From contig NC_080056.1 in NCBI RefSeq assembly GCF_026212465.1, forward strand, positions 15,985,319-16,049,318: DNA of 64,000 nt, read 5' to 3'. The notes beneath the pieces are model-generated. The model saw nothing but the letters and a program-made list of their open reading frames with translations. It was not told where the DNA came from and did no database searches. Each line of letters starts with the position of its first letter. Position 1 is the first letter of the stretch. The position numbers and the translations under genes were made by a program. Shown piece after piece: positions 11,686 to 24,800 of the stretch. This DNA comes from Amaranthus tricolor (Eukaryota; Streptophyta; Magnoliopsida; Caryophyllales; Amaranthaceae).

Positions 11686-13833
11686 TCAAGTTGGAGCATG
11701 GGGTTCAAAAATGCCCAACTTGGACACAAGTAACTCAAATTGGAACTTCCCGAGAGCTTTAGTAAAAATGTCCGCCAATTGAGAAGAAGTGGAAACATGA
11801 GATGTTGTAATTAAACCCTCGGAAATAGCATCCCGCACAAAATGACAATCAACCTCAATGTGCTTCATACGCTCATGAAAAACCGGGTTTTGTGCTATAT
11901 GTAAAGCAGACTCACTGTTACAAAAAAGTGGAATAGCCTTGGGATGATGCACACCCAAGCTCAACAACAAACCTTTCAACCATTTCAACTCACAAGTAAT
12001 GGCGGCCATAACCCTGTATTCGGCTTCAGCAGAGGATCTAGACACCGTATGTTGTTTCTTGGTCTTCCATGAAATTGGAGAATGGCCAAGAAACACAAGC
12101 CAACCAGTCAAAGACCAACGAGTGAGAGGACAAGCCGCCCAGTCAGAGTCACACCATCCCTGTAAGGTAAGCTCACTGTCTGCCCTCAACAAAATTCCTT
12201 GTCCAGGAGTACCCTTCAAATACCGAATCACACGCAAGGCAGCCTCCCAATGTTCAATGCGAGGATCCTGCATAAACTGAGACAAAATATGCACCGAGTA
12301 TGCTAAATCTTAGCGAGTAACTGTAAGATAAATCAGACGACCCACAAGTCGTCTGTAAGACGCAGGGTCCGATAGACGATCTCCTGTAGCAAGACCAAGT
12401 CTGTGGTTTTGCTCCATAGGAAAACCACAAGGCTTCGCTCCAAGTAAACCTGCCTCAGAAATAATATCCAACGTATACTTACGTTGACAAAGAAACAGAC
12501 CTTGAGAACTTCTAGCAACTTCAATATCGAGAAAATATTTCAACTAACCCAAATCTTTCATTTTAAAACAATCACTAAGATATGCTTTTAAAAAACCAGT
12601 CGCAGCGGAATTATTACCAGAAATTATGAGATCATCAACATATACTAAGACATTTATTTGAACAACGCCTTTAGTATAAGTGAAAAGAGAGTAATCAGAG
12701 TAAGATTGTAAGAAACCATACCCTTTCAAACTTGTCAAAACCTTCCATTGTTCACTGGTGAACAATTGATGCGAGGGGAGAGTAGCAAACTCGCCAACTA
12801 TGCCAGAAGCAGCAGCATTCGCTCGAGGTTGTCCACGGCCGCGACCAGCAGAAAGTTGTCCTCCCTGACCTCCATTAACGGGGTACCCATGTAGCTCGAA
12901 GCAACGTGACTCCACATGGCCCTTCTTCTTGCAATAGTTACATGTTTTGTCACTCCAACAACTAGAAGTATCATGACCCAATTTCTTACACTTATCACAC
13001 GACAGTCTACCAGACCTGTCCGTAGGCTTTTCCAACGAGACACCACGACCCCTTCCTGCACCTGTGCGAACAGCAAAGCCAAGAGCAGACGAATGAGACT
13101 GGTGTTCGTCCTTACTGTGATGAGGACCACGAACACGCTCTTCTTGTGCAACAGATTGAAAAGCACGATTAAAGGATGGCAATGGGTCACGATTAAGCAG
13201 ATTAGAGCGAATAGAAGAGTAATACTCGGTATACAGTTCGAGTAAAAACTATTGAAGACGATCACCATCACGCCTAGCAATAAGTTTTTTTCCCAAATCA
13301 CAAGTGCTATTACCACATTCACACACAATAAGAGGCTGCAATTTATCAAGTTCATCCCACAAAATTGATAATTTACTGTAATAAACCGCAACCGGCATGA
13401 GTTTTGTTTGTTCACATCGATTAATTTCAGATTTTAATTGCTGTATTCGAGGGCCATTAACCAAACAAAAACGTTCATGTAAATCATCCCAAAGTTTCTT
13501 AGCATTATCATAATGAGATAGCATGGATTTTACCTCGGGCTCTATGGTGTTCATCAACTAAGAGACAAGCATACAGTGTACGGTAACCTAATCTTCCATG
13601 GTAGCAGGCGGCTGAAAACTCTGTATTGTGCCATCCAAAAAACCGTATTTACGTCGGGATGATAAAGAAATCCGAATAGCATGAGCCCAATCATTGAAAT
13701 TATCAAGCTTGAGACGTTGAGAAGTAATGTAATCGCCGGGCCTATCATGAGGACCAAGATAGAATGGCGAATTGGATTCAATTTTGGGGAAAGAAGAAGA
13801 CGGCGGTGGAGGTGTTTCACGATCCATATTCAC
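11686..13833 (-). pseudogene. Copia-2 gag joined in frame to C-terminal RT and RNase H
   Basis: Gag begins MNMDRETPPPPSSSFPKIES at 13833, breaks near 13588, resumes (KKLWDDLHERFCLVNGPRI) to about 13249, then resumes from about 13200. Two zinc knuckles, CDKCKKLGHDTSSC and CNYCKKKGHVESRC, and a Gly/Arg-rich segment follow. The frame then passes directly into the RT palm (FLQSYSDYSLFTY, then VYVDDLIISGN): 13182-12544 is one open 212-codon gag-RT chimera. Single stops at about 12544 and 12303 separate it from the rest of RT (YFLDIEVARS) and RNase H (DSDWAACPLTRWSLTG, SSAEAEYRVM), which ends at 11686. No protease or integrase is present. Confidence 0.88.
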
Positions 13834-13873
13834 TGGGAAAAAAAATGCTTGAAAAAAAATTAGGGTTTAACGT

Positions 13874-13886
13874 GGCTCCGATACCA
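13874..13886 (-). promoter_or_regulatory. Copia-2 primer-binding site
   Basis: On the minus strand this reads TGGTATCGGAGCC, one mismatch from the complement of initiator Met-tRNA, directly after the 5' LTR. It fixes the element's orientation. Confidence 0.85.
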
Positions 13887-14064
13887 TGACAAAATTGAAA
13901 CACCGGAAAAAGTTGCTTTTTATTATCTCAAACCGAAATATATAATACAAGATAACCCTAGGTACTTAATTATGGTAACCCTCAGATTAGGAAAGCTATT
14001 ACCAAAAATAAGGAAACAAATAATTATGAAGCATATCAAGGAATATCATTCACATATTCTCAAT
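13886..14064 (-). repeat. Copia-2 5' LTR
   Basis: Right-hand LTR, ending near TGACAAAATTG at its inner edge and CATATTCTCAAT at its outer edge. Followed by ATTAT, the probable target duplication. Confidence 0.88.
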
Positions 14065-14865
14065 ATTATCTCCAAAGGATATTTATCTTTAAGGGATCGC
14101 TTGGAATGAATGTAAATATTTAATGAGTAAATAAAAGTCAAAGTTGAAAAACAAAGTTAATTAGATTGAAAATTTAAGGAATTTGATTTTTAGAGAAGTG
14201 GAAGAATTGGTTTGAAAGTAATGAAATATGGATAAAACTAGTAGTTAGTTTCCTTATATTGGGGTATAAATTTACCCTAAGAAAGGGTGGGGAAATGCTT
14301 TCCTCCAAATGAGGAAAATCATTCTTCTTATTTTTTTATTTTTTTTAATTTACTCTTATTCTACCTCTTTTACAAGTTTTTCATTTACTTCATTTGCACC
14401 TCACTTACTTTATTTCACTAATTTAACTTTTCTTACTCCTTTAAATATTTACCCTCAATTTAATCGATCCTTAAAAGTTTGATTTAATTTAAGTCTCTTC
14501 CCAATTAAACTAGACTATGCCAACTTTTTTAAATGATGAAGTTAGCATTTGATTACCATGAACAAGAGAAAAAATGTTGGAATAATTTTCCATGGATTGA
14601 AAGCTACCTAACAAAACTAAACTAAACAATAGAGGTAAATTAATAAGAAACAATCACATACAATTGAGCAATTCCAAGTTTTCTTTGCTCATTTTCAATT
14701 CCTCCATTAATATGAAAAGACTAAAAACTAATATGATAGAAGGTTACTAGTTCGAATCTCATTTAATTTTTATTACAGGTGGAATGTTTAGTGCTAGATA
14801 TGAGGATTTGAGATGCATTTACACTTCTAAATCAAAAGGCTTAAGTATAATTAGGTGTGATAATA

Positions 14866-14954
<89 letters not shown>

Positions 14955-16382
14955 CATATATTGCAAATGAGGCATAGGATATTGATTGTTAAGTTCTTAG
15001 ATTAGAGCAACGATCATCAGCTACCTAGTGTCGTTCCTAGCATTTTATAGGCCCTAGGCAAAATAATAGATATAGGCCCTCCCAATAGAAGATCGATTCT
15101 AATTTTTATTAAGTACTTAGAAAAATAATAGAGACGAATCCCTGTATATTATATAAAATATTTTTTTTTCAAGATTAATCTTCTTCCTCCTCTCTCAAAC
15201 AAGGCTTGTTCTAAAAAATGTCTATTATAGACTTATGGATTACACTGAAATTAGACCCCCTATGTATGATGGGCCTTGAACAACGACACTCTTTGTCTAC
15301 ACCCAAGAACGGCCCTACCATCAACGCATATTCTTCAAATACTATCTTTACTACAAGTGTTTTTTTGCAATGACAGATTTCATTCCTAGAAAGTATATGT
15401 CATTATTAAACAAAAATATATTTACATCTACATTCATAGCTTAAAACTTTTGGAACGAGTTTTGTTGGTGCAAGAGCATAATGATTTTGCAATGACATAA
15501 TTTATTACCATATATGTATCGTTGCAAATATTTTCCCTACTCATGAATTCTTATGCATATTGCAACAATAAATATCATTGCTAAATCTTTGAGTTGTAGC
15601 AATATTTACTTTCACAGTAAAAGCTAGTTGTTTTTTTTATGACTTTTAGGGTTAAAGAAATAATTTTATATTTTTCAATGATTTATGATCGGTACTAAAA
15701 ATTCTATATTTTGCAAGATTTAAGTAAAAATGACTAATTTGGTACAAAGTATAAATGGTACAAATAATTGTTGCGGTTAAAAATATCAATTTAAGGTAAC
15801 ATGTCTTATTATGGGTGGCACGCATTTTAAGACACTTGTTTGTTTAGACATGTATAAATACATTTTTGTTATGTGAAGAGCTTCGTTAATATTTAAATCG
15901 ATATTATTATAAAAAATATGTTATTAAATTTTGAAATTACAATTCTACGCTAACAATGATGGTCTTTCATATAAGTTGTTATAATCTAATCATCCATTAA
16001 AATATTCCTTAGAATAAAATGCGAGTCTCACTTGCTAAAAAATAAGACGAGTTCTGACCCTTATTTTTAAATCAGCCAAGGTTGTAACAATGAAATATTC
16101 ACAAATTTGAAATCCTATAAGATTTGATTGCCAATGTGTGATCATATATTACATAATCTAAAGGAAATCATTTTAAAAATATATATTAATACAATCACTC
16201 AATTAAAGAAATAAATAAAAAACTAAAAACATTACAAACATATGATTCTTAGTAATTAAACACAAATCACAAAGAATACTTCAAAAAGATATATAAGAGA
16301 TCTAATTTCAAATTACATAATTGATATTAGACAAATAAAAATAAATTTTCTAAAGAAAAAAATTTACAAAGGAAGAAATTAA
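14065..16382. other. AT-rich gene-free region with decayed repeats
   Basis: No gene recognised. 15030-15300 holds a GGCCCTAGGCAAA-type repeat that recurs weakly in a CPSF100 intron (about 59570 and 60650). From about 15349 TACTACAAGTGTTTTTTTGC, followed by recurrent TTGCAATGACA-like words to about 15600, looks like one decayed end of another CACTA family (CACTACAAG type); no second end was found. Confidence 0.4.
14867..14945. repeat. (TA)n microsatellite
   Basis: About 39 TA units without interruption, followed by a degenerate TATATACATATA tail. Confidence 0.95.
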
Positions 16383-16655
16383 TACTCCCTCCGACTCTTT
16401 CTTATTGTCTCATTTGCTTGGGCACGGTTTTTAAGAGTTGTATGGGGTCCAGTTGAGATTTTTTAAGTGATTAAATTAATTGTAAAGGTGGTAGTTGGGA
16501 TATTGTAAGTAGTAAAAGTGGAGGTATTTTAGTCATTACTTGTGTGCAGATGGGGTATTTAAGTAAAAAAATCATTGACAAAAAAGAAAATAGAATAATT
16601 AATATGAATTTGCCAAATAAGGATATGCGACAATAATAAAGAGTTAAAGGTAGTA
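16383..16655. mobile_element. Stowaway-like MITE derived from the local mariner family
   Basis: Flanked by TA and starting CTCCCTCCGACTCTTTC; the right end GAGTTAAAGGTAGTA is its decayed inverse. Homology to the mariner at 35926-39477 goes well beyond the terminal repeats: TTGGGCACGG, GTGGGGTCC and AAAGGTGGTAGTTGGG on the left, GGGTATTTAAGTAAAAAA on the right. It is therefore about 270 bp of mariner ends with the transposase removed. Confidence 0.82.
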
Positions 16656-19207
16656 TAAGAAAGATCATTTTGAAGGGAATGACCAAATCAAAGAAACCAT
16701 TGAATTATATATCAAAGCTAATTTAAAAAACTTTAAAATAGCTTAACAAATATAAATTCAAAATAATAAAAATACATTTAGCCCTTAAGTGATCCTAATA
16801 GATTCCACTATTAAATATTGAATCTTATGGTATCTTTATGAAAAAAAATTAAGAAAAAATATACTTAATAAAATAAGTTCCATTCAATAAAAATAAGTAA
16901 TAGCAATGGAATTAATCAATATGATTTAATCTATGTAATAACAACCTAGAATATAAAGTGACAATCTTACAAGATTGAAGGTTTCATAATGAGTGTATTA
17001 TATCAAATGTAAACATATATTATTCCATATGCTAACAGAATTTTTGTATAAAAAATAAAAAATACAATCAATTAAAGAAAAAAAAAAAAATTTTACAAAT
17101 TAAAATTACACACCTATGAAACTAACCCCTATTTATTAAATTAAATAAAAATCTTAGCACACACAAATCACAACATATACTTGTAAAAGATTTATAAAAT
17201 TAACCCCTATTTCATGTTGCATTATTATATTTAAGAGTTAACCCAAAATGAAATTTCCCAAGAAAAGAGTAAAACAATACAAAGAATTCAATCAACAAAT
17301 TATTAAAAGAAATAAGACAATTTTAAAGAAAATGAAAATGAGAGGAATAATGATCTTATGTTTAGTGGTACTAATATTGTGCAAATTTGTGTCTAAATGT
17401 AAACCATTCAATAAAGTGTTTTGAAAGGTGTTTAAGGTCTTATAATCTTGAAAATGATGCCTCAAATGTTCACAACAAAAATAATTTTGTTGGGAAATGT
17501 AAATCCAAGTCTTTATGGTAATTAATTATTTCTTACTTTTATTCATCCACCTTTTTAATTACATTAAATAATTTAATTCACAACCTTTATATTTTCTATT
17601 TTTACATTTTGCTCAATTTTGAAAAGATTTTTTTTCTGGTTCGTTTGGTTGTTGATACTAAAAGATGATAATGATAATAACTTGAAGTGTAAATTTTTCA
17701 CGAAATGTACCATGTTAATCTTATGGTGATAGAACTTGATCATGCTTTTTTGTTTATAATTTTCCACTACTATCTAATACTATATTTAATGGATTGGAAT
17801 GAATTTTGCGAATAAAATGAAATGACCAAAGGAAAATAACAATAACCAGTAGGATTGTCAAGATATTTTCCTTTTAAAATTACAGTTACTTTTCATTATC
17901 ATTTCCACTATTTAATATCGACTATCAAAATGAGCCATTAATGAAAGAGTCAAAAAGAAAACGTTACATGATACTAAGTTTATGACCATAATATATTCAA
18001 TGAAAAATTGGTTGAGAATAAATGCAGGTGATAAATTTAAAGTTTGCAATTACAAATAAAATGACAACAATAATAAAAAAAATGTAATTAAATACTCTAT
18101 CTGTTCTTAATTGTTTTTTCATTTTTCTCAAATGTAAACTTTACAAAATTCTTCTCATTATCAATGTTTTTATTTCAAAACAATTATTGGCCTAAAATAA
18201 CCTCATTTGTCTAAGCAATAACTAAAAGGTCATTACTTATTTATGTTTTTAGCTTGTAAAAATTAGTTGATTCTCTAATATTTATAGTACCATATCCCTC
18301 CACACATTTGAACTCTCCTTCTTTTTGTGCTCATTTTTTTAAAAAAAAAATATTTTTACTTCATTGTTGATGGCTTTATATTGTTGGTTTTTACTTCAGA
18401 TGAGAAGCAGCCGGAGAACTGCTTTTATTCATGCAGAGAGAGATGCAAGAATTTTGAAATTATTTCCTTGATGTTTCCATCAAATTTGCCCCATCACATT
18501 GATAAATTGTTGAAGTTTTTTTAGTTTTGTATTTGTCAACATGTTGAAATATATAACATATCACAAAACCTACATTGAATAAGAATATGGCAACTTGTTA
18601 CCGAGTTTGATTCCCGGGTCTTATTTCTAAACAATCCTTTCTAGATGTGTTATTTTTAATCGAACCCGCATCATAAAACTGAAAAAGAAAATCTATAATT
18701 CTTGATATTTTATTCACCAAAAAATCCTCAAAAAACATCATAAGAAGCTCCGATAATGTTGAAAATCCAATGATATAATAATATATACATGTAAGAAATA
18801 TGAATAACAAGTTTAGAACAAATCAGGTTGACTAATGACAATTTATATTTTAACACAAGATTTTTACCCATCTAAATAACCCTAAATTAACTACCATTTA
18901 GAAACCATTAACAATAGATTGGTGCAATTTCAATTAAGCATGCCATATGCCAAAATGGCAATGAATAGAGTGAAAACAAAAAGATATAAACTCATTTGAT
19001 TGCCTCATAATTCCCTAGAATTTCAATTACAAATAATATGCCAAATGCCAAAAAGCTAACCAATAATATGAGATAAGTGAAAAATAAAAAATACTCCTTT
19101 GGTTGGCTCATAATTCCGTTGGAATTTCAATTTTTTTTGAAAATTGCTTATTTAAATAATTTTGGTTGATAGTTTTTGACCAAGCACATAAATTATAAAT
19201 TCTGCTA
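16656..19207. other. AT-rich gene-free region
   Basis: No gene. Two blocks near 16190-16300 and 17060-17200 look like diverged copies of one another (AATTAAAGAAA, CACAAATCACAA). About 18928-19133 holds two diverged copies of a unit of about 100 bp containing GCTCATAATTCC and GAATTTCAATT. A Stowaway-like start (TACTCTATCTGTTC) at 18093 has no visible partner. Confidence 0.4.
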
Positions 19208-19587
19208 AAATTAATTAATAAATAATGCAACAAATTAATTTTAACTAATACATCAACTAAAAAATTAGAAAATATAATAATCAGAATTTTCCAGCAGACG
19301 TATCTTCTTCAGACTCCAGTCTAGGAACAATGTACTGTTTTCATTTTCCAGTAACGTTAGATCATCAAACTTGGGAACAGTAGACCTCCTGTCTACATTT
19401 CACATATCCTAAGCGATATACCTTATCTAACTTCTTTGGATTCTTTTGACGAGTACACGTTCATAGACTAAGTTGTACGCATTATCAACGATCCTTAACA
19501 AGACCGGATATTGACCTGCATACAATCTTTAAAAATACATTTGTTTATATAAAGTGTAGTCATCATCAAAACCTAAGAGTGCCAACA
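19208..19587 (-). repeat. Sire-B LTR fragment, minus orientation
   Basis: On the minus strand it starts TGTTGGCACTCTTAGGTTTT directly after the polypurine tract AAAAAGGGGGAATT. It matches the first part of the Sire-B LTR at 31670 but stops near 19208, where homology ends in unrelated AT-rich DNA. It is the truncated 3' LTR of an older Sirevirus copy reading leftward. Confidence 0.82.
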
Positions 19588-20642
19588 AATTCCCCCTTTT
19601 TGATGATGACAAACTTTTAAATAAACTTAAATAAAATAGAGTAAAACCAATATCATAGAGCATGCCAGAGATTAAAGCTACTCTATATAACTTAGTAAAT
19701 CAACTCGTTACAATATAATTTACCAAGTATATACTAAAAAAAGATTACTCTAACATTTAGAATTATTTAAAATAACATAAGCATAATCAGAGCATTAGAA
19801 GAAGTTTATTGCTTAAGTCTTTAAATAAATCTAAAATAAAATAACATAGCTTACTAAGATACTTAATCTGAGCATAATTAGAACATTATCTCATAAATAC
19901 TGAGTACCAGAGAAATAGTAATACTGAGTACCAAAGTAGATATTCATTAAATATCAACATATCAGAGCATATAATCAAGGATTTCATCAGAACATATATT
20001 TCAAGTCAAATATAAATATATTGAAGTATAAAAGCCTAAGTATAATATTATCAAATTAAAGCATTAGGGAAAATCTATACTTCCTTACTTCAACAAGTTC
20101 CATTTTTAGAGTATAATAATCAAAGCTCAGCATGTCCAGAATATTAAAATATATAGCATATTATATCAGAGCTTCACTATCAGAACATCATTAGAGCATA
20201 CTCACTCACTATCCTTAGGTAAAACAAATAAGAATATTGAACTAAGTCATAGATCAAGCATACTTTTAAGTTTGTGCCAAATATTCCCCCTTTTGACATC
20301 ATTCAAAAGAAATTGGACAATCAAACCACAGCACTAACCATATAGATATAGCCAAAGAAGGAAACAAAAAGCAGAGAATGAAAGCAAATACCAAGGAACG
20401 CAATCAAGATATGCAAAGTTTTAAACATCAGACCTTTACAGAATAAAGTAATAGTAGCAGTTTGTTCAACAAAATAAAAATACATAATTCGTACCCCAGC
20501 TGGTACTTAAAAACGTAAAAGAAATATTGTTTGATAGATAGACAGACAGATGGTTGAGCCAACAAAGCATAAAACTTAGCAGGAAGAGGGATTAGGATGC
20601 AGTCTCTTCTTCATCTACAAACTCGGTCTGCACTTTTACTGT
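19588..20642 (-). mobile_element. Sire-B 3' untranslated region and end of its env-like ORF
   Basis: On the minus strand 20642-20592 encodes the C-terminus TVKVQTEFVDEEETAS plus a stop, closely matching the end of the Sire-A env-like ORF (EVQTEFIYEDETAP). A long AT-rich untranslated stretch then leads to the polypurine tract at about 19588-19601. The coding part is interrupted at 20642/20643 by Sire-A; the rest of the ORF lies at 31284-31499. Confidence 0.82.
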
Positions 20643-21825
20643 TGTTGGCCTCTTAGGTTTTGATGATGACTTCACTTTTAAATAAACAAACATGTTTTAG
20701 AGATTGTCTTGTAGGTAAATATCCGATTTTGTTAAAATCGTTGATGAAGCCTATGACTTGGTTCGTGGAAGTTGTACGTGTCTTAGAATATCCAAGAAGT
20801 TAGATAAATGCTTAGGATGTTAAAAGTAGACAGGCGGTCTACTATTCCCAAAGTTGACAATCTGACAGAAGTTGTAGATGGAGACAGTACACTGTTCCCA
20901 CGGCGCAGGTCTGAAGAAAACATCGGCTGGAAAATTGCAAATAATTTATTTTCTGTTTTTAAGTTGATGTAACGGTTAAGAGTTAAATTAATTGCATAAT
21001 TAATCAATAAATTTGTTGGCAAAACTATTTTTAGGTTATCTAAAAATAGCTTAAGACTTATTCTTTTTAAGAAAAGATCTACTTTTAATTAGGATCTTTT
21101 GTTTTAACTCCTATGCTATTTTTAGCTTGAAGGAACCGTTTTCCACTTTGAGCAAATGATAGCCGGAAGTCTATTTTTTGGCATTCCACTATCTTTTTCT
21201 TTTGAGAACGTGTAGGATAGTGGTAGGTATGTCTAAGGTAACTGCCGGCTGTTCCCACTATAAATAGGAGGAACTATGCACAAACCAAAAGAGTATCCGA
21301 GAGTGTCCATAAAGGGAGATCTATTAAGAAAAATATTTTCAGCTACCTAATGCCAATTAATTTATTATATTTTTCTTAAAGAAATTATTTAATTTTTATC
21401 CTCTTGAGAATTTGGCCTTGTAAGGGTATTTGTGTGTTTTGTTGTAACTAGACTTAAGGGAAGTCTAGGGGAATAGAGAAGCTTCAAGAGAAGCGTGAGA
21501 AGAGAAAGAGAAGGAGAAAGAGAAGAGAAAGAGAAATAGGCTTAGAATAGAGAAGCTTCAAGTGAAGCAAATTGTTTTATGTGATTGTAATTGATTGCCT
21601 AAAACATATTGAGAATTTTGAAATCCCGGGGGGTCGTGGTTTTTCCTTCTTATTAGGCCAAGAAGGTTTCCACGTAAAATCGTTGTCTCCTTTTATCTTT
21701 TTCATTTTAAGTTTAAGTTTTAGTTTATTATAATTCCGCAAAATTAGAGGCAAAAATTCTTAAACTTAATACACAACAATTCACCCCCCTCTTGTTGCTT
21801 TCGATCATCTATTTGCATTTCTACA
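20643..21825 (+). repeat. Sire-A 5' LTR
   Basis: Starts TGTTGGCCTC and ends ATTTCTACA. A CACTATAAATAGGAGG box near 21258-21273 is a likely TATA element. Downstream is a GA-rich tract (21478-21560) flanked by two AGCTTCAAG-GAAGC stem-loop motifs, about at 21480 and 21554. Confidence 0.93.
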
Positions 21826-21827
21826 AT

Positions 21828-21838
21828 TGGTATTAGAG
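21828..21838 (+). promoter_or_regulatory. Sire-A primer-binding site
   Basis: TGGTATTAGAG lies two bases after the 5' LTR and resembles the initiator Met-tRNA complement with one change. Confidence 0.8.
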
Positions 21839-21894
21839 AAGTGTTCCTCATTTAATCAGGAAACCCTGAGAGCAGTATCCTGTTCCTTGGCAAG

Positions 21895-24800
21895 ATGTTG
21901 AAGATGAACGAACGCATGGAAGAAGTGTACTCTATGCAAAGGCCACCCATGTTCGATGGGAAATACTATACCTACTAGAAAAATAGGATGTAAATTTTCA
22001 TAAAGGCCGAAAATTACCAAGTTTGGAGAGTAATTGAAATAGGAGATTGTGAGGTAACGACCATCAACTCAAATAATGAATCAATTCCTAAACCAATCAC
22101 TGAATACGAAAAAGAAGACTTTCAAAAGATGGAGATGAACGCTCTTGCTATCAAACTACTTCACTGTGGTCTCGGGCCAAATGAACATAATCGTATCATG
22201 GGTTGTAAAACAGCAAAGCAGATTTGGGACCTGCTGGAAGTTACCCATGAAGGCACTAGTGAAGTGAAGCGCTCTAAGATTGATCTACTGATGTCCAGAT
22301 ACGAAAGATTCGTAATGGAACCTAGAGAAAACATCCAAGAGATGTTCACCAGGTTCACGAATATAACCAACGAACTTGTGTCACTTGGTAAGATCATTCC
22401 CGTTGATGAACAAGTCAGGAAAGTACTTAGGAGTCTTCCTCAAGACGAACGCTGGAGAGCTAAGGTCACAGCCATCCAGGAATCAAAAGATTTAACCAAG
22501 TTTAATTTGGAAGAGCTGGCTAGTTCTCTCATGACTCACGAGTTGCATTTGGGAACAGCTGACAGTACCCGAAATAAAGGCTTGGCTTTAACAGCAAATG
22601 ATCATGAAGAATCAGAAACTGATGAAGAGGAGACTGTTATGTTGGCAAGAAAATTCAAAAAGTTCTTCAGAAATAACAGATATGGAAATCAAAGACATAA
22701 CAAAGAAAGAGGAACTGCTAACTCGAAGACAAATTTTGAATGCCACAAATGTGGAAACACTGACCACTTAATCAAGGATTGCCCTCAATGGAAAAATGAA
22801 AAGGGCAAGGGAAAGGCAAGAGAAGCTGGAAGACAACCCAAGAAAGGAAATTTCAAAACAGATTTTCGTAAAGCTATGATCGCAGCCTGGGGTGATACCG
22901 AAAGTGAGGCTGAAACAGAAGCTCCAGTAGAAGAAGAAACATCAAATCTGTGTCTCATGGCATCTCATCATAGCAAGGATGAAGAGTCTAAAGAAAAAGA
23001 GGTAATGTCTTCTAACTCATTTCCTAAATATCTATTTAAATTCAGCAAGAACAAATTGATTAAGTTGCTTTTGGAGATTCAAAAGAAATTAGATGAACAG
23101 AATACTAAGAATCTCCAAATTAAGGAAGACCTTAACTCAAGTAAAGATCATGTTTCCTACCTAAATTCATTTAGAATCGATGTGCAAAGTAGATTTTTTA
23201 GTTTGCTAGATCAGAATACAATGCTGAGAGAGACATTAGAAAAAATGAAGCAGGTATTCATTATTCTTAATATTGAAATAAATCAGTACAAATTACTAGG
23301 ACTAAGAAGGGACGTTAATGAAATATCCACTCACGCGTTTAGCACAGAACTTCAAGAGATGAAATTAAAATTAGAATCCTGTGAACAAGAGAATAAATAT
23401 CTGAAAGATAAAGGCAAAGGGAAAATCAATGAAGTTCCCAAGTGGATTCTAGATGCTAAAACAAAGAGTAAAGAAGGCCTAGGTTATGTTAAGAATAATA
23501 GGAATAAAAAGGTCTATGTAGATCTCCCTAGTAGTAAAGTCTGTTCCTTTTGTGGCAAAATTGGATACCTGAAAAATCAATGTGTAAAAAGGGAATAGCA
23601 TACCAAAGCAAATAAGAATAATGTCGAACGCATATGGATTAAGAAATGTGATTCAAGTATTATCGACAGGGAACCCAAAGATGACTGGGTTCCTGAACCT
23701 AACCATTAATTTGCTTTGCAGGTTCAAGTGAGGGGGAACAACTCATGGTATCTAGACAGTGGGTGTTCCAAGCAAATGACGGGTGATAAATCTAGATTTC
23801 TCTCACTTGAAGCCTATGATGGGGGAACAGTAACCTTCGGTGATAATATGAAGGGTGAGATAATCGCTAGAGGAAAGGTTGGAAGGTCATGTCCCCATGC
23901 CATTGACAATGTATTTTTAGTCGAGAATTTAAAACACAATCTGCTAAGTATTTCTCAATTTTGTGATAAAGGTAACTCTGTTAAGTTTACTTCTGAACGA
24001 TGCATAATTTCTAGGAACGACACAGGAGATACTGTGCTCGAGGGAATTAGAAAAGAGAACACTTATGTAGTGGACCTGGACGCTGTTCCCAAAACCAGTC
24101 TAACATGCTTAAGTGTTATAGAAGAAGACCCACTACTTTGGCATAAGCGACTAGGTCATGCTAGTTATACATTAATTAACACATTAAGATCAAAAGACCT
24201 AGTTAGAGGACTACCAGCTATAAAATTCCTTAAGGAAGAAATTTGCAATCCTTGTGCCAAAGGAAAACAAGTGAGGTCATCTTTTCAATCAAAGAATATG
24301 GTGACTACCGCTAGACCACTAGAATTAATTCATATGGATCTATGTGGACCTATGAGAATACAGAGCCATAGTGGCAAAAAATATGTATTTGTCATTGTTG
24401 ATGATTATAGTAGATTCACTTGGACTTTGTTTTTAGTAAGCAAAGATGAAGCTTTTGATGAGTTTCTTTCCTTCGCAAACAAAATACAAAAATCTACCAA
24501 TAATCAAATAATCCACATAAGGTCTAATCATGGAAAAGAATTTGAAAATTCAAACTTTACAATGTATTGCAATGAACATGGAATTAATCACAATTTTTCC
24601 GCACCTAGAACACCACAACAAAATGGAGTGGTAGAAAGGAAAAATAGAACTTTAGAAGAAATGGCCAGAACCATGTTGATTGCTAGCGGTCTACCTAGAA
24701 ATTTTTGGGCTGAGGCCGTTAATACTGCTTGTTATATTATGAATCGTGTGTTAATAAGACCTATCTCTTCAAAAACACCCTATGAATTACTCAAAGGTGT

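Larger units (their letters stand above)
11501..14064 (-). mobile_element. Copia-2, Ty1/Copia retrotransposon with a large internal deletion
   Basis: Near-identical LTRs of about 179 bp lie at 11501-11679 and 13886-14064. In element orientation the primer-binding site TGGTATCGGAGCC follows the right-hand (5') LTR, and the polypurine tract TTGAGGGGG precedes the left-hand (3') LTR. With these ends a 5-bp duplication ATTAT flanks the element (11496-11500 and 14065-14069); moving the ends by one base is equally possible. Only about 2.2 kb separates the LTRs, because protease, integrase and the first part of RT are missing. The few LTR differences suggest recent insertion. Confidence 0.9.
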
